Source: JAENVT01 sp963773085 (lineage in GTDB: Bacteria > Actinomycetota > Acidimicrobiia > Acidimicrobiales > Ilumatobacteraceae). From it: DNA of 64,000 nucleotides. Below, piece by piece: positions 1 to 9,574 of this stretch; the first letter of the stretch is position 1, and each line of letters starts with the position of its first letter. The translations under genes were made by a program, and so were the position numbers. The stretch covers positions 248,001 through 312,000 of the forward strand of contig CAVYZS010000014.1 of assembly GCA_963773085.1 (NCBI GenBank), read 5' to 3'. The notes below the pieces were generated by a model. It was not told the origin of the DNA, did not search any database, and saw only the letters and a list, made by a program, of their open reading frames with translations.

Positions 1-22
1 AAGTTCGGGTGGGAGTGCTCAG

Positions 23-1051
23 TCAGCCGCCGCTGACGTCGGCGACCTTCTGACGACCAGCGCCGAGGAACGGCATCATCGCCCGTAGCTGGGCGCCGAC
101 CTCCTCGATCTGGTGGGCCTGACCTGCCTTGCGCAAGGCGTTGAAGTTCTCGCGCCCGCTCTCGCTCTCGGCGACCCACTCCCTGGCGAACTTGCCGGAT
201 TGGATCTCCTTGAGGATCTTCTTCATCTCCAGCTTGGTCCTGGCGTTGACCACCCGGGGACCGCGGGTGACGTCGCCGTACTCGGCGGTGTCACTGATCG
301 AGTAGCGCATGCCGGCGATGCCTTCTTCGTACATCAGGTCGACGATCAGCTTCACCTCGTGCAAGCACTCGAAATACGCCATCTCCGGCTGATACCCGGC
401 CTCGACCAGGGTATCGAAGCCGGCCTGCACCAGCGACGTGAGACCTCCGCACAGCACCACCTGCTCGCCGAAGAGATCCGTCTCGGTCTCTTCACTGAAC
501 GTGGTCTCGATCACACCTGCGCGGGCCCCGCCGATCGCCTCGGCGTAGCTGAGCGCCAACGCATGCGCACCACCTGTGGCGTCTTGATGGACGGCAATGA
601 GACACGGCACGCCACCGCCCTCGGTGTAGGTGCGGCGCACCAGGTGACCGGGGCCCTTGGGAGCGATCATGATCACGTCGACGGTCTTCGGCGGGCGGAT
701 CCGCTTGAAACGGATGTTGAAGCCGTGAGCGAAGGCAAGCGCCTTGCCCTTGCGCATGTGCGGCTTGATGAACTCCTCGTACGTCGCCTTCTGCTCGGTG
801 TCCGGCATGGTCAGCATGATCACGTTGGCCCATTTTGCAGCCGCGCCGATCTCCATCACCGTCAGCCCGGCGGCCTCGGCCTTCGCGGCCGACTTGCTGC
901 CTTCACGTAGTCCGACGACGACAGGGACGCCGGACTCCTTGAGGTTCAGCGCGTGCGCGTGGCCCTGCGAGCCGTAGCCGATGATGGCGACCTTGCGACC
1001 GCGAATGATCGACGGATCAGCATCCGCCTCGTAGTACATCTTCGCGGCCAT
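23..1051 (-). CDS. ilvC: ketol-acid reductoisomerase
   Basis: Converts acetolactate or acetohydroxybutyrate to the dihydroxy acid with NADPH and Mg2+, step two of valine/isoleucine synthesis. The 342-residue chain has the usual class I length. Visible are the Rossmann loop GYGSQGHAH (residues 25-33), the cofactor-phosphate stretch LREGSKS, and the C-terminal knotted domain with the metal-binding segment ETDLFGEQ and CLHEVKLIVDLMYE. I start at ATG 1051 (MAAKMYYEAD), 1 nt after the ilvN stop. An in-frame ATG at 1192 lies inside ilvN and adds residues unlike the family. It is the last gene of the leader-ilvB-ilvN-ilvC operon, so the attenuator upstream of ilvB should control it. The frame is intact. 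Confidence 0.97.
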   Translation of the reverse strand: MAAKMYYEADADPSIIRGRKVAIIGYGSQGHAHALNLKESGVPVVVGLREGSKSAAKAEAAGLTVMEIGAAAKWANVIMLTMPDTEQKATYEEFIKPHMRKGKALAFAHGFNIRFKRIRPPKTVDVIMIAPKGPGHLVRRTYTEGGGVPCLIAVHQDATGGAHALALSYAEAIGGARAGVIETTFSEETETDLFGEQVVLCGGLTSLVQAGFDTLVEAGYQPEMAYFECLHEVKLIVDLMYEEGIAGMRYSISDTAEYGDVTRGPRVVNARTKLEMKKILKEIQSGKFAREWVAESESGRENFNALRKAGQAHQIEEVGAQLRAMMPFLGAGRQKVADVSGG

Positions 1052-1052
1052 C

Positions 1053-1595
1053 TCAGCCAGCCTTTCCGTATTCGCTCTTCTTGTTGATGGAGTTCGCGGC
1101 ACGCAGTCGTGCCTCACGGTCGAGTTTGGGTAGCGCCACCCGGCCAGTGCGTTGGAGCTCCACGATGCCATATCCGGCCAGCAGATCTTCAAAATCGTCG
1201 AGCTTGTCGGGATGCCCGTCGAGGCTCACGGTGATCGCCTCGACACCGACGGCGAGGACCTTGGCCTCGAAGATCGTCGCCAGTTCGACCACCTGGCCCC
1301 TGTTCTCGGGGGATGCCTTCACCGTCGCCAGCAGTAGCTCGCGTTCGACGGAATGCAGCGGATCGAGCTCACTGATCTTGACCACCTCGATCAACTTGAA
1401 CAGCTGCTTGGTGATCTGCTCGAGCGGCGCCGAATCGACATCGACGACGATGGTGATGCGGCTGAAACCCTGCGCCTCGGCAGGAGCGACGGCCAACGAG
1501 AAGATGTTGTAGTCGCGCCGGGCGAACAGTCCAGCGACACGGGCCAGGACTCCGGGCCGGTTCTGCACGAGGACGGACAGGATGTGATGGTTCAT
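1053..1595 (-). CDS. ilvN: acetolactate synthase small (regulatory) subunit
   Basis: Regulatory subunit of acetohydroxyacid synthase; it binds valine through an N-terminal ACT domain and activates IlvB. The 180-residue length is normal. The ACT domain starts at once with VLVQNRPGVLARVAGLFARR, and the conserved C-terminal half (ENRGQVVELATIFEAKVL) follows. The start ATG 1595 lies 5 nt after the ilvB stop, and the gene ends 1 nt before ilvC starts, so translation of the three is probably coupled. The frame is open further upstream into ilvB, but only the segment from MNHHILS resembles the family. Confidence 0.96.
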   Translation of the reverse strand: MNHHILSVLVQNRPGVLARVAGLFARRDYNIFSLAVAPAEAQGFSRITIVVDVDSAPLEQITKQLFKLIEVVKISELDPLHSVERELLLATVKASPENRGQVVELATIFEAKVLAVGVEAITVSLDGHPDKLDDFEDLLAGYGIVELQRTGRVALPKLDREARLRAANSINKKSEYGKAG

Positions 1596-1600
1596 GTTGC

Positions 1601-3349
1601 TCACTTCAACGAGCCCTTCCGTGCCATCTGCGACTCGGGCAGGATCAGATCGTCGTTGCCCATGCCCGCCGGCACCATCGGGAACACCTTCTCGCGTGCG
1701 TCGACACGGAAGTCGACCACGACCGGACGATCGTCGATCGAGTTGGCCTTGTCGATGGCCGGCTGCACTTCTTCCGGGCTGTCGACGCGGATCCCGACGC
1801 AACCCATGGCCTCGGCCCACTTGACGAAATCGGGCAGCTCCGGCGACAGGTACACCTCGCTGTAACGCTCGTCGTAGAACATCTCCTGCCATTGACGGAC
1901 CATGCCGAGGTAGCTGTTGTTCAATATTCCCACCTTGATCGGGATCCGCTCGACGCTGGCGGTCACCAACTCCTGGGCCGTCATCTGGAAGCAGCCGTCG
2001 CCGTCGATGGCCCACACCGTGCGGTCGGGCCGGCCGACCTTGGCGCCGATCGCCGCCGGCACGCAGAAGCCCATCGTGCCGAGACCACCCGAGTTGACCC
2101 AGGAGTACGGTTCGTTGAACTTCCAGTACTGCGACGACCACATCTGGTGCTGGCCGACGCCGCTGACCAGGAGCGTGCCCTCGGGGGCGTTGTCGCGCAA
2201 CTGCTCGAGGCAGTACTGCGGCTTCAACGCCTCGCCCGGCTCGCTGGCCTCGTAGGACAGCGGGAACTGCTCGCGCCAGCCGCTGATGCGGCTCTTCCAT
2301 GCGCCGATGTCGGCCTGGGTGGAGCCGCTCTGCAGTAGGTCGCGAATAGCCCGGATGAGCTCCTCGATCACCAACCGGCAGTCGCCGACGATCGGCACGT
2401 CGGGGCGTCGCACCTTGCCCTGTTCGGCGGGGTCGATGTCGACATGGATGACCTTGGCGTCGGGGGCGAAGGTCGACACTTTGCCGGTGATGCGGTCGTC
2501 GAACCGGGCGCCGAGCGTGATCAGCAGGTCGCTGCGCTGGAGCGCCGTGATCGCCGTCGCATTGCCGTGCATGCCGGGCATGCCAAGGCACAGTGGGTGA
2601 TCATCCGGAAACGCGCCGCGGGCCATCAGGGTCGTGACGACGTGGATGTCGGTCATCTCCGCCAACTCGCGCAGCGCCTCGGCCGCGCGGGCTTTGAGGA
2701 TTCCGCCACCCACGTAGAGGATCGGCCGTTCCGAGGCGAGGATCAGCTTGGCCGCCTCCTTGATCATGCGCGGGTGGCCCTTGATGTTGGGGCGATACCC
2801 GGGCAGGCTGTCGATCACTTCGGCATCGGTCGGCCAGTACCAATCCATCGAGTTCTGCAGCACGTCCTTGGGCACGTCGATCAGGGTCGGGCCCGGTCGA
2901 CCGGTCGTGGCGACGCGGAAGGCCTGGCGCACGGCCATGGGCAGGTTCTGCGCCGACATGACCAGTTCGTTGTGCTTGGTGACGCTGCGGGTGATGCCGA
3001 CGGTGTCACATTCCTGGAAGGCATCGGTGCCGATCGCCGATGTCGGCACCTGACCGGTGATGCACACCATCGGGATCGAATCCATGTAGGCGTCGCAGAG
3101 CGGTGTGACCATGTTGGTGGCCGCCGGCCCGCTGGTGACCATGGCGACTCCGGGCCGCCCGGTGACGTGGGCGTAGCCTTCGGCCATGTGCCCCGCACCC
3201 TGTTCGTGGCGCACCAGGATGTGGCGGATCGACGAATCGAGCAGCGGGTCGTAAGCAGGCAGGATGCAGCCACCGGGGAGGCCGAACATGACCTCGACGC
3301 CCTCCATCTCGAGGGATTTGATCAGGGCCTGGGCCCCCGTGAGCTTCAT
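1601..3349 (-). CDS. ilvB: acetolactate synthase large (catalytic) subunit
   Basis: Thiamine-diphosphate enzyme joining pyruvate with pyruvate or 2-oxobutyrate, the first committed step of branched-chain amino-acid synthesis. It has 582 residues, the usual length. The N-terminal PYR domain carries FGLPGGCILPAYD and the catalytic glutamate in HEQGAGHMAEGYA. A central FAD domain follows, then the C-terminal ThDP/Mg motif DGDGCFQM ending in LNNSYLG. Start ATG 3349 (MKLTGAQAL) is preceded by a good ribosome site (AAGGGAGA, about 8 nt upstream). The open frame runs on upstream to 4624 but there only shadows the neighbouring plus-strand gene. The frame is intact. Confidence 0.97.
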   Translation of the reverse strand: MKLTGAQALIKSLEMEGVEVMFGLPGGCILPAYDPLLDSSIRHILVRHEQGAGHMAEGYAHVTGRPGVAMVTSGPAATNMVTPLCDAYMDSIPMVCITGQVPTSAIGTDAFQECDTVGITRSVTKHNELVMSAQNLPMAVRQAFRVATTGRPGPTLIDVPKDVLQNSMDWYWPTDAEVIDSLPGYRPNIKGHPRMIKEAAKLILASERPILYVGGGILKARAAEALRELAEMTDIHVVTTLMARGAFPDDHPLCLGMPGMHGNATAITALQRSDLLITLGARFDDRITGKVSTFAPDAKVIHVDIDPAEQGKVRRPDVPIVGDCRLVIEELIRAIRDLLQSGSTQADIGAWKSRISGWREQFPLSYEASEPGEALKPQYCLEQLRDNAPEGTLLVSGVGQHQMWSSQYWKFNEPYSWVNSGGLGTMGFCVPAAIGAKVGRPDRTVWAIDGDGCFQMTAQELVTASVERIPIKVGILNNSYLGMVRQWQEMFYDERYSEVYLSPELPDFVKWAEAMGCVGIRVDSPEEVQPAIDKANSIDDRPVVVDFRVDAREKVFPMVPAGMGNDDLILPESQMARKGSLK

Positions 3350-3404
3350 CGTGATGTCTCCCTTGACCTGACTACTTGACTGCCTGAGGATCGGCCCAGT
3401 TACA

Positions 3405-3441
3405 GGCCCGAAAAACCAAACGGCCTCCCGGGTGGGAGGCC
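3405..3441 (-). terminator. intrinsic attenuator terminator in the ilvB leader
   Basis: On the minus strand a perfect 8-bp stem (GGCCTCCC / GGGAGGCC, at 3434-3441 and 3422-3429) with a 4-nt loop is followed at once by GTTTGGTTTTTCGGG. It sits 27 nt after the leader-peptide stop and about 60 nt before the ilvB start, the normal arrangement for an amino-acid attenuator. Confidence 0.85.
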
Positions 3442-3446
3442 AAGAC

Positions 3447-3466
3447 GCACGCATATGTGGGCGTGC
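3447..3466 (-). promoter_or_regulatory. pause/anti-antiterminator hairpin of the ilv attenuator
   Basis: Six-base arms GCACGC and GCGTGC with an 8-nt loop lie 2 nt after the leader-peptide stop codon and just before the terminator stem. The place matches the 1:2 pause hairpin of classical attenuators. The role is inferred from position. Confidence 0.5.
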
Positions 3467-3468
3467 AT

Positions 3469-3510
3469 CTACATGAGTACTACGACAATCGAGGCGACTT
3501 CGGCACGCAT
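3469..3510 (-). CDS. ilvBNC leader peptide (MRAEVASIVVVLM)
   Basis: A 13-codon reading frame, ATG 3510 to TAG 3469, encodes MRAEVASIVVVLM. Six of its last seven residues (IVVVLM) include one Ile, three Val and one Leu in a row, the end products controlled by the operon. It is followed by a hairpin and then a terminator before ilvB. Actinobacterial ilvB leaders of this type (for example in Corynebacterium) work by ribosome stalling when charged branched-chain tRNAs are short. No convincing ribosome site is visible. A TACGAT hexamer ends 2 nt before the ATG, too close to make this ATG a leaderless start, so the exact initiation is open. Confidence 0.8.
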   Translation of the reverse strand: MRAEVASIVVVLM

Positions 3511-3577
3511 TGATCGTAGTGTGCCACGCCGTGTCAGCAGTTCGCAACCTCGAGGACGCCGGGCGACGCGATCGATC

Positions 3578-4783
3578 GTGACTGCCAGACGCACGATCAC
3601 CGCAGACCAGCGCCGGACGCGGCTGGCAGTCCGACATGGGCTGGTGCCGTCGGCACGCACCGACGACGTGGCGACGATCACCGACTCGGTCGTGGCTCTT
3701 CATTCGACCGATCCGTCGACCGTCTACCTGTCGGCGATGGCTCGAATGACGAATCCATCGACCGAGGCGGTGTCGGCGGCCCTCTACGTCGACCGGACCG
3801 TGGTCCGCCATCACGCGATGCGACGCACCTTGTGGGTGCTCACGCCGACGATGGCGCGGTATGCGCACGCCTCGTGCACCGCGGCACTGGCGTCGATCGA
3901 GTGGAAACGACTGGCCAAGATGGTTGAAGACAGCGGCATTGCCACCGACGGCGCCACATGGGTGGCGCGGGCCAGGGCAGACACACTGGAGGCGTTGGAA
4001 GCACTGGGCACCGCCAACGCTCGACAACTGGGCAAGGCGGTGCCGGCGCTGACCGAGAAGCTGCAACTGGCCGTCGGCAAGTCGTACGCCGCCACGCAAG
4101 GTACACACACACGGTTGCTGTTGAACCTCGGGTTCGACGGGGCGATCGTGCGTGGCCGGCCGACGGGCTCGTGGACCACGTCCGAGTACACGTGGTCGGT
4201 GACCGACCGATGGCTTCCGGGTGGCCTGTATGCCGCCGACGATCGGGGCGACGTAGACGCGGCTGCCGCCGAACTGGCTCGGCACTACCTCGCCCGATTC
4301 GGGCCGGCGACGGTCGCCGACCTGCAGTGGTGGGCGGGGTGGACGGCCGTGACCACACGGCGTGCGTTGACGGCGATCGGCGCGGTCGACGTCGACATCG
4401 CCGGCTCGGTCGGCTGGATCTTGCCCGACGACATCGATGATGTCGACGACTGCTCGCCGTGGATCGCCTTCCTCCCTGGGCTCGACCCGACGACGATGGG
4501 TTGGAAGGAGCGGTCGTGGTACCTCGGCGACCTCGCCGCACTCGGCGGGTCGGTGTTCGACCGCAACGGCAACGCCGGCCCCACGATTTGGGTCGACGGT
4601 CACGTCGTCGGTGGCTGGGCGCAACGAAAGTCGGGCGAGATCTCCTACCGACTGCTAGCCGATGTGCCGCCGGAGCGGGTCGAGGCAATCGCCGCCGAGG
4701 CCGAGCGAGTACGGAACCTGATCGGTGACGCCCGAGTGAACGTACGATTCCCTGCGCCCATGCAGACGGACCTGCTGGCCTGA
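3578..4783 (+). CDS. winged-helix DNA-binding protein, HTH_42/AlkZ-like family
   Basis: A 401-residue member of the HTH_42 (PF06224) family, which includes the glycosylases AlkZ and YcaQ that unhook DNA crosslinks; most actinobacterial members are uncharacterised. Family signs are the opening ADQRRTRLAVRHGLVPSAR, the phrase VVALHSTDPSTVYLSAMAR, DRTVVRHHAMRRTLWVL, and late in the chain PWIAFLPGLDPTTMGWKER with IWVDGHVVGGWAQRKSG. I start at GTG 3578. The frame is open from 3455, but that part overlaps the ilv leader and is not family-like. The YcaQ catalytic QxQ motif is not evident, so glycosylase activity is uncertain. The frame is intact. Confidence 0.8.
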   Translation: MTARRTITADQRRTRLAVRHGLVPSARTDDVATITDSVVALHSTDPSTVYLSAMARMTNPSTEAVSAALYVDRTVVRHHAMRRTLWVLTPTMARYAHASCTAALASIEWKRLAKMVEDSGIATDGATWVARARADTLEALEALGTANARQLGKAVPALTEKLQLAVGKSYAATQGTHTRLLLNLGFDGAIVRGRPTGSWTTSEYTWSVTDRWLPGGLYAADDRGDVDAAAAELARHYLARFGPATVADLQWWAGWTAVTTRRALTAIGAVDVDIAGSVGWILPDDIDDVDDCSPWIAFLPGLDPTTMGWKERSWYLGDLAALGGSVFDRNGNAGPTIWVDGHVVGGWAQRKSGEISYRLLADVPPERVEAIAAEAERVRNLIGDARVNVRFPAPMQTDLLA

Positions 4784-4790
4784 TGCGCCG

Positions 4791-4796
4791 TACAGT
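4791..4796 (+). promoter_or_regulatory. -10 element TACAGT, leaderless start
   Basis: TACAGT ends 6 nt before ATG 4803, which places transcription initiation on or beside the start codon. No ribosome-binding site precedes this gene. It belongs to a recurrent pattern in the window. Confidence 0.6.
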
Positions 4797-4802
4797 GCAG
4801 CA

Positions 4803-5960
4803 ATGACACCAACCGTCGACTCTCTTAGCGAAGGCGTGCAATTGATCGCCGAGACCTGGAAGGCCCAACGCGGCGAACGCCAGGCGCGCCGCCACCTGGA
4901 GCGCGCCGACTTCGACGCCTTGCGTGACGTTGGATTCCTGCAAGCCGTGGTGCCCCAGGACATGGGCGGCCTGTGGCGCGACACACCTTCGTCGGCGCGC
5001 ACGGTGTGCGACGTGGTCCGCTTGCTGGCAACCGGCGATCCCGCTGTCGCTCTGGTGTCGGCCATGCATCCATCGGTTGTCGGGTACTGGCTGCTGAACC
5101 CCGACCCGGCGCAGCCGGCGTGGGAAGCGCAGCGGCGGGCGGTCTTCGCCGGCGCCGCGGCCGGCGAACAGTGGGGCACGATCACGTCGGAACCAGGCAG
5201 CGGCGGCGACATCGCCCGCACCAAGGCGACGGCAACACCCAGCGACGACCCCCCGTTCCTCGTTGGGCGGTCGTACGGGGTGACAGGCGACAAGCACTTC
5301 GGAAGTGGCTCGGGAATCACCGACCGGATGGTCACCACCGCCGTCCCGGATGGCGAGGATGCACCCACGATCTTCGCGCTCGACGTGCGCGATCGACCGT
5401 GGGACGGCACCGCCGGTATGACCCTGATCGCCGAGTGGGACGGCGTCGGCATGGCCGCTACGCAGAGCCATGCAATGCGCCTCGATCGCGCGCCCGGCGT
5501 GCGGTTGGCCTGGGAGGGCCCGTTGGCGGACATCACCGCCGGTGCGGGCGCCTTCATCGCCACGTTGTTCACCGGAGTAATCCTCGGTGTGCTCGACGAG
5601 GCGATCGCCGTCGCCAAGCAGCAACTGCGGCCGAGGGCAGCCGACCTTCGGGCCTACGAGCAGGTCGAGTGGACCCGCGCCGTCAACGACCACTGGCTAG
5701 CTGTGCAGGCCTACGAGGGATCGCTGCGCACGATGGAGGCCGGCGATCCAGCGGCCCTGTTCGCCGCGCTCTGTGCCAAGGAGGCAGTGGCAGAACTGGC
5801 TGAGGCCACGCTCGGTCGCCTGGCGAGGGTGATCGGCGGTGGCGCATTCTCCCGTCGCAGCCCGTACGCACACTGGTATGAAGATGTGCGGGCGCTCGGC
5901 TTCCTCCGCCCGCCGTGGGGTCTCGCCTACGACAGCCTGTTCTCGCAGTCCTTCGCCTGA
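4803..5960 (+). CDS. acyl-CoA dehydrogenase family flavoprotein
   Basis: A 385-residue flavoprotein of the acyl-CoA dehydrogenase fold. The N-terminal helical domain (FDALRDVGFLQAVVPQDMGG) and mid-domain (GTITSEPGSGGDIARTKATA, then VTGDKHFGSGSGITDRMV) are clear. The C-terminal helical domain ends YEDVRALGFLRPPWGLAYDS and lacks the usual EGTSEIQR catalytic stretch. That recalls the branch including the flavin monooxygenase DszC and other oxidases rather than true beta-oxidation enzymes. The substrate cannot be told. ATG 4803 has a TACAGT box 6 nt upstream and no Shine-Dalgarno. The SCO6745-like gene follows 29 nt downstream but has its own -10 box. The frame is intact. Confidence 0.75.
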   Translation: MTPTVDSLSEGVQLIAETWKAQRGERQARRHLERADFDALRDVGFLQAVVPQDMGGLWRDTPSSARTVCDVVRLLATGDPAVALVSAMHPSVVGYWLLNPDPAQPAWEAQRRAVFAGAAAGEQWGTITSEPGSGGDIARTKATATPSDDPPFLVGRSYGVTGDKHFGSGSGITDRMVTTAVPDGEDAPTIFALDVRDRPWDGTAGMTLIAEWDGVGMAATQSHAMRLDRAPGVRLAWEGPLADITAGAGAFIATLFTGVILGVLDEAIAVAKQQLRPRAADLRAYEQVEWTRAVNDHWLAVQAYEGSLRTMEAGDPAALFAALCAKEAVAELAEATLGRLARVIGGGAFSRRSPYAHWYEDVRALGFLRPPWGLAYDSLFSQSFA

Positions 5961-5976
5961 GCTGCGCCGAGGACGG

Positions 5977-5982
5977 TACAGT
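5977..5982 (+). promoter_or_regulatory. -10 element TACAGT, leaderless start
   Basis: TACAGT ends 7 nt before ATG 5990. The same hexamer and nearly the same spacing occur before 4803 and 11217. Confidence 0.55.
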
Positions 5983-5989
5983 CCCGCGG

Positions 5990-6820
5990 ATGGATCGCTC
6001 CGTCGTCCACGACGTGCACATGGAGATCAACCTGGCGCACCGCTTGGTGTACTTCGTGCCCGAAGCCGCCGAGGAGTACGCCACTCTCGGGGTGAAAGGC
6101 CAACCGACCTACTTCGCCTCGCGTGCCGCGCCGATGGGAGCGGTACCCGCCGAGGTGGTCATTGCGACCTTCTACAACTTCAGCCCGCTCGCCGTCACCT
6201 CGGCCATGCCAGGAGTGTGGGAGGCGGCCTCGCCCGAGTCGTGGCAGGCGGCACGGTTCGGCGTCGTGCGTCGAGCCCTCCAGCGGGTGGCCGTCGACCT
6301 GTCTGGTGGGCAGATCCTCGAGGCCCGGGCGATCATCGATCCGGTGGTTGCCGCCCTGGATCTCGCCGGCAAGCCGCTGGCCGCTGCCAACGCCGCGGTC
6401 GCCTTGCCCGACGACCCGATGACGGCCCTGTGGCAACAGGTCACGGTCCTGCGCGAGTGGCGTGGCGACGTGCACGTCGCCCTGCTCGTCGCCAACGAGA
6501 TCGGGCCGTGCGAGTGCCTGGTCCTGCAGGTGGGCACCGGTCGTTTTCCGCTGAAGCTCGCCCAGCTGACACGACGATGGGACGAGAGCCAGTGGGCGGC
6601 GGCCGTCGCCAACCTCGTTGCCCGCGGCTGGACTGCATCCGACGGCACCATGACCCCAACCGGCATCGGCGAGCGCGACCGACTCGAATCCGACACGGAT
6701 CGGATCTGCGAATCGATCTGGCAACCGGTGGGCGATCACGCAGCGGGTCGCCTCGGCGAGCTGATCGCTCCGATCCACACCGCGATGGATGCTGCCGGCA
6801 CGTACGCCAGGCTCGCCTGA
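5990..6820 (+). CDS. SCO6745-like protein
   Basis: A 276-residue protein resembling the actinobacterial SCO6745 family, whose function is unknown. The hallmark is the opening AHRLVYFVPEAAEEYATLGVKG followed by YFASRAAPMGAVPAEVVIATFYNFSP. The second half, with LTRRWDESQWAAAVANLVARGW and DRLESDTDR, looks like a winged-helix fold, as these proteins are thought to be MarR-like. The start MDRSVVHDVHMEINLAHRL at 5990 is set by a TACAGT box 7 nt upstream; the longer frame from 5915 overlaps the previous gene. The frame is intact. Confidence 0.7.
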   Translation: MDRSVVHDVHMEINLAHRLVYFVPEAAEEYATLGVKGQPTYFASRAAPMGAVPAEVVIATFYNFSPLAVTSAMPGVWEAASPESWQAARFGVVRRALQRVAVDLSGGQILEARAIIDPVVAALDLAGKPLAAANAAVALPDDPMTALWQQVTVLREWRGDVHVALLVANEIGPCECLVLQVGTGRFPLKLAQLTRRWDESQWAAAVANLVARGWTASDGTMTPTGIGERDRLESDTDRICESIWQPVGDHAAGRLGELIAPIHTAMDAAGTYARLA

Positions 6821-6889
6821 CCCGTTTCCTCGAAAGGCTCGGTCGCGACGTCCGCGGCGACGGATGTGCTCTGGAGCGCTCCACGTTCC

Positions 6890-6895
6890 TAGCCT
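6890..6895 (+). promoter_or_regulatory. -10 element TAGCCT, leaderless start
   Basis: TAGCCT ends 8 nt before ATG 6904 and supports that ATG as the start of the inositol-phosphate synthase, although the ATG is one base out of frame with the body of the gene. Confidence 0.5.
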
Positions 6896-6903
6896 GATCG
6901 ACC

Positions 6904-8213
<1,310 letters not shown>

Positions 8214-8235
<22 letters not shown>

Positions 8236-9574
8236 ACCGGCGACGACTGAAGGCGCCAGGCGCAACACGACCCGTGCCCCACCGAGCGGGCTCGCCTCGA
8301 TGGTGACGGAGCCACCGTGGGCGATGGCCACTTGCTGGGCGATGGCCAGACCGAGCCCGGAACCACTTCCAGAACCCCGCTCGAACCGTTCGAGCACCCG
8401 TTGCCGGTCGGCCTCCGGCACACCGGGCCCGTTGTCGTCGATCGATGACCGTGGCCCCCGACACCGTCACGACGACACGTGGCGTGGGCCATCGTCGGAC
8501 ACACCGTGAACCAGCGCGTTGCGCACGATGTTGGCGATCGCCAGGTGCACACCGTCGCGCCAGGCGACCATCGTCGTGGGAGGATTCGACTCGATCTCGA
8601 CCGTCGCGTTCGGCGCCCGTCGGCGCTCGTCGGCGACAGCGGCGTCGGCGACATCGGCCAGATCGACCTCGTGGAACCACGACGGATCGGCGAACTCGCT
8701 GTCAGCCAGGGCCCGAACGGCAGACAACGACGCGCCCATGCGTTGCAATTGCTCGTTGGCCAGACCGAGTACCTCGGTGCGATCGGCTTCGTCGACCCGG
8801 CCGCTGCGAGCGATGTCGAGATTGATGAGTGCACCTTGCAAGGGTGTGCGCAGCTCGTGTGTCGCCGCAGCAGCGAAGGCGCGAGCAGCGTCGAGCGCCG
8901 CGCCGCGTCGCTGGGTCTCGTCGGCCAGCCGCTGCAGGTTCTCGTTCAGTGTCGCGGCGACATCGTCGACCTCCACGGAGCCGTAGCCAGTGCCGACCTT
9001 CCAGGTTCGCGGCTCGGCGTCTTCGATTCGCTCGGTGTCACGGCGTAGCGCCGTGAGAGGCCGGGTGGCGATCAGGCCGAGCAGGTAGCCGACAAGCCCT
9101 GCGGCCAGAGACGTGAAACCCATGACGAAGATCACCCGTCGCCGTAGGTCAGCAGCCTGGGCATCGACATCGCCGAGCGGCGCGACGAGTTGAACGAGGG
9201 CGTGGTCACCGGGCTCGGGAACATCGAACACCTCGACGGTGTAGAGCCGCCAGCGGTCACCGCTGGCCCGAGCCGTCGACCAGCCGAGCACGATCTCGTC
9301 GGGAAGCGGATCGTCGGGCAGCAGCCCCAGCGAGATCGTTTCACCATCACGCCGCACCCGTGCCCCCTCGATGCGTCGTGCGCAGCTCGGACTGAGCGAG
9401 CCGATCGGCGACGGCCGCAAGGACGGGGGCGGTCTCGGCGCGCTCCACGAGCTGCGTGTCGACGCGATCCTGCAGGATGCCGGCGAACTGACCCCGAAAC
9501 AGCGCGCCGACAGCGAGCAGCGTGATCGAGGCGGCGATGAACGACGCCAATCCCGTACGGGTGGCGAGGCGCAT
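8214..9574 (-). CDS. sensor histidine kinase (several frameshifts)
   Basis: Membrane sensor kinase of a two-component pair. The N-terminus (MRLATRTGLASFIAASITLL) is one membrane segment, an extracytoplasmic part follows, and FVMGFTSLAAGLVGYLLGL is the second membrane segment before a HAMP linker. The phosphoacceptor H-box is ATHELRTPLQG, the N-box HLAIANIVRNALVHG and the G-box GSGSGLGLAIAQQVA. Indels near 9375, 8480 and 8445 shift the frame, and another is needed for a stop near the inositol-synthase end. The true 3' end therefore lies anywhere from about 8192 to 8240. The start ATG 9574 directly abuts the response-regulator stop, so the two form one operon. Confidence 0.85.

Noticed and set aside
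3511..3545. CTGACA ... TACGAT as the ilv leader promoter
   Set aside because: The spacing is only 13 bp and the -10 would end 2 nt before the leader ATG, so it fits neither a normal nor a leaderless start.
3350..4624. N-terminal extension of about 425 codons on ilvB
   Set aside because: It is antisense to the HTH_42 gene, reads as Arg-rich nonsense, and would erase the leader peptide and attenuator; a good ribosome site precedes ATG 3349.
3840..5693. 617-codon minus-strand frame
   Set aside because: It is a shadow of two intact plus-strand genes whose protein motifs are clear.
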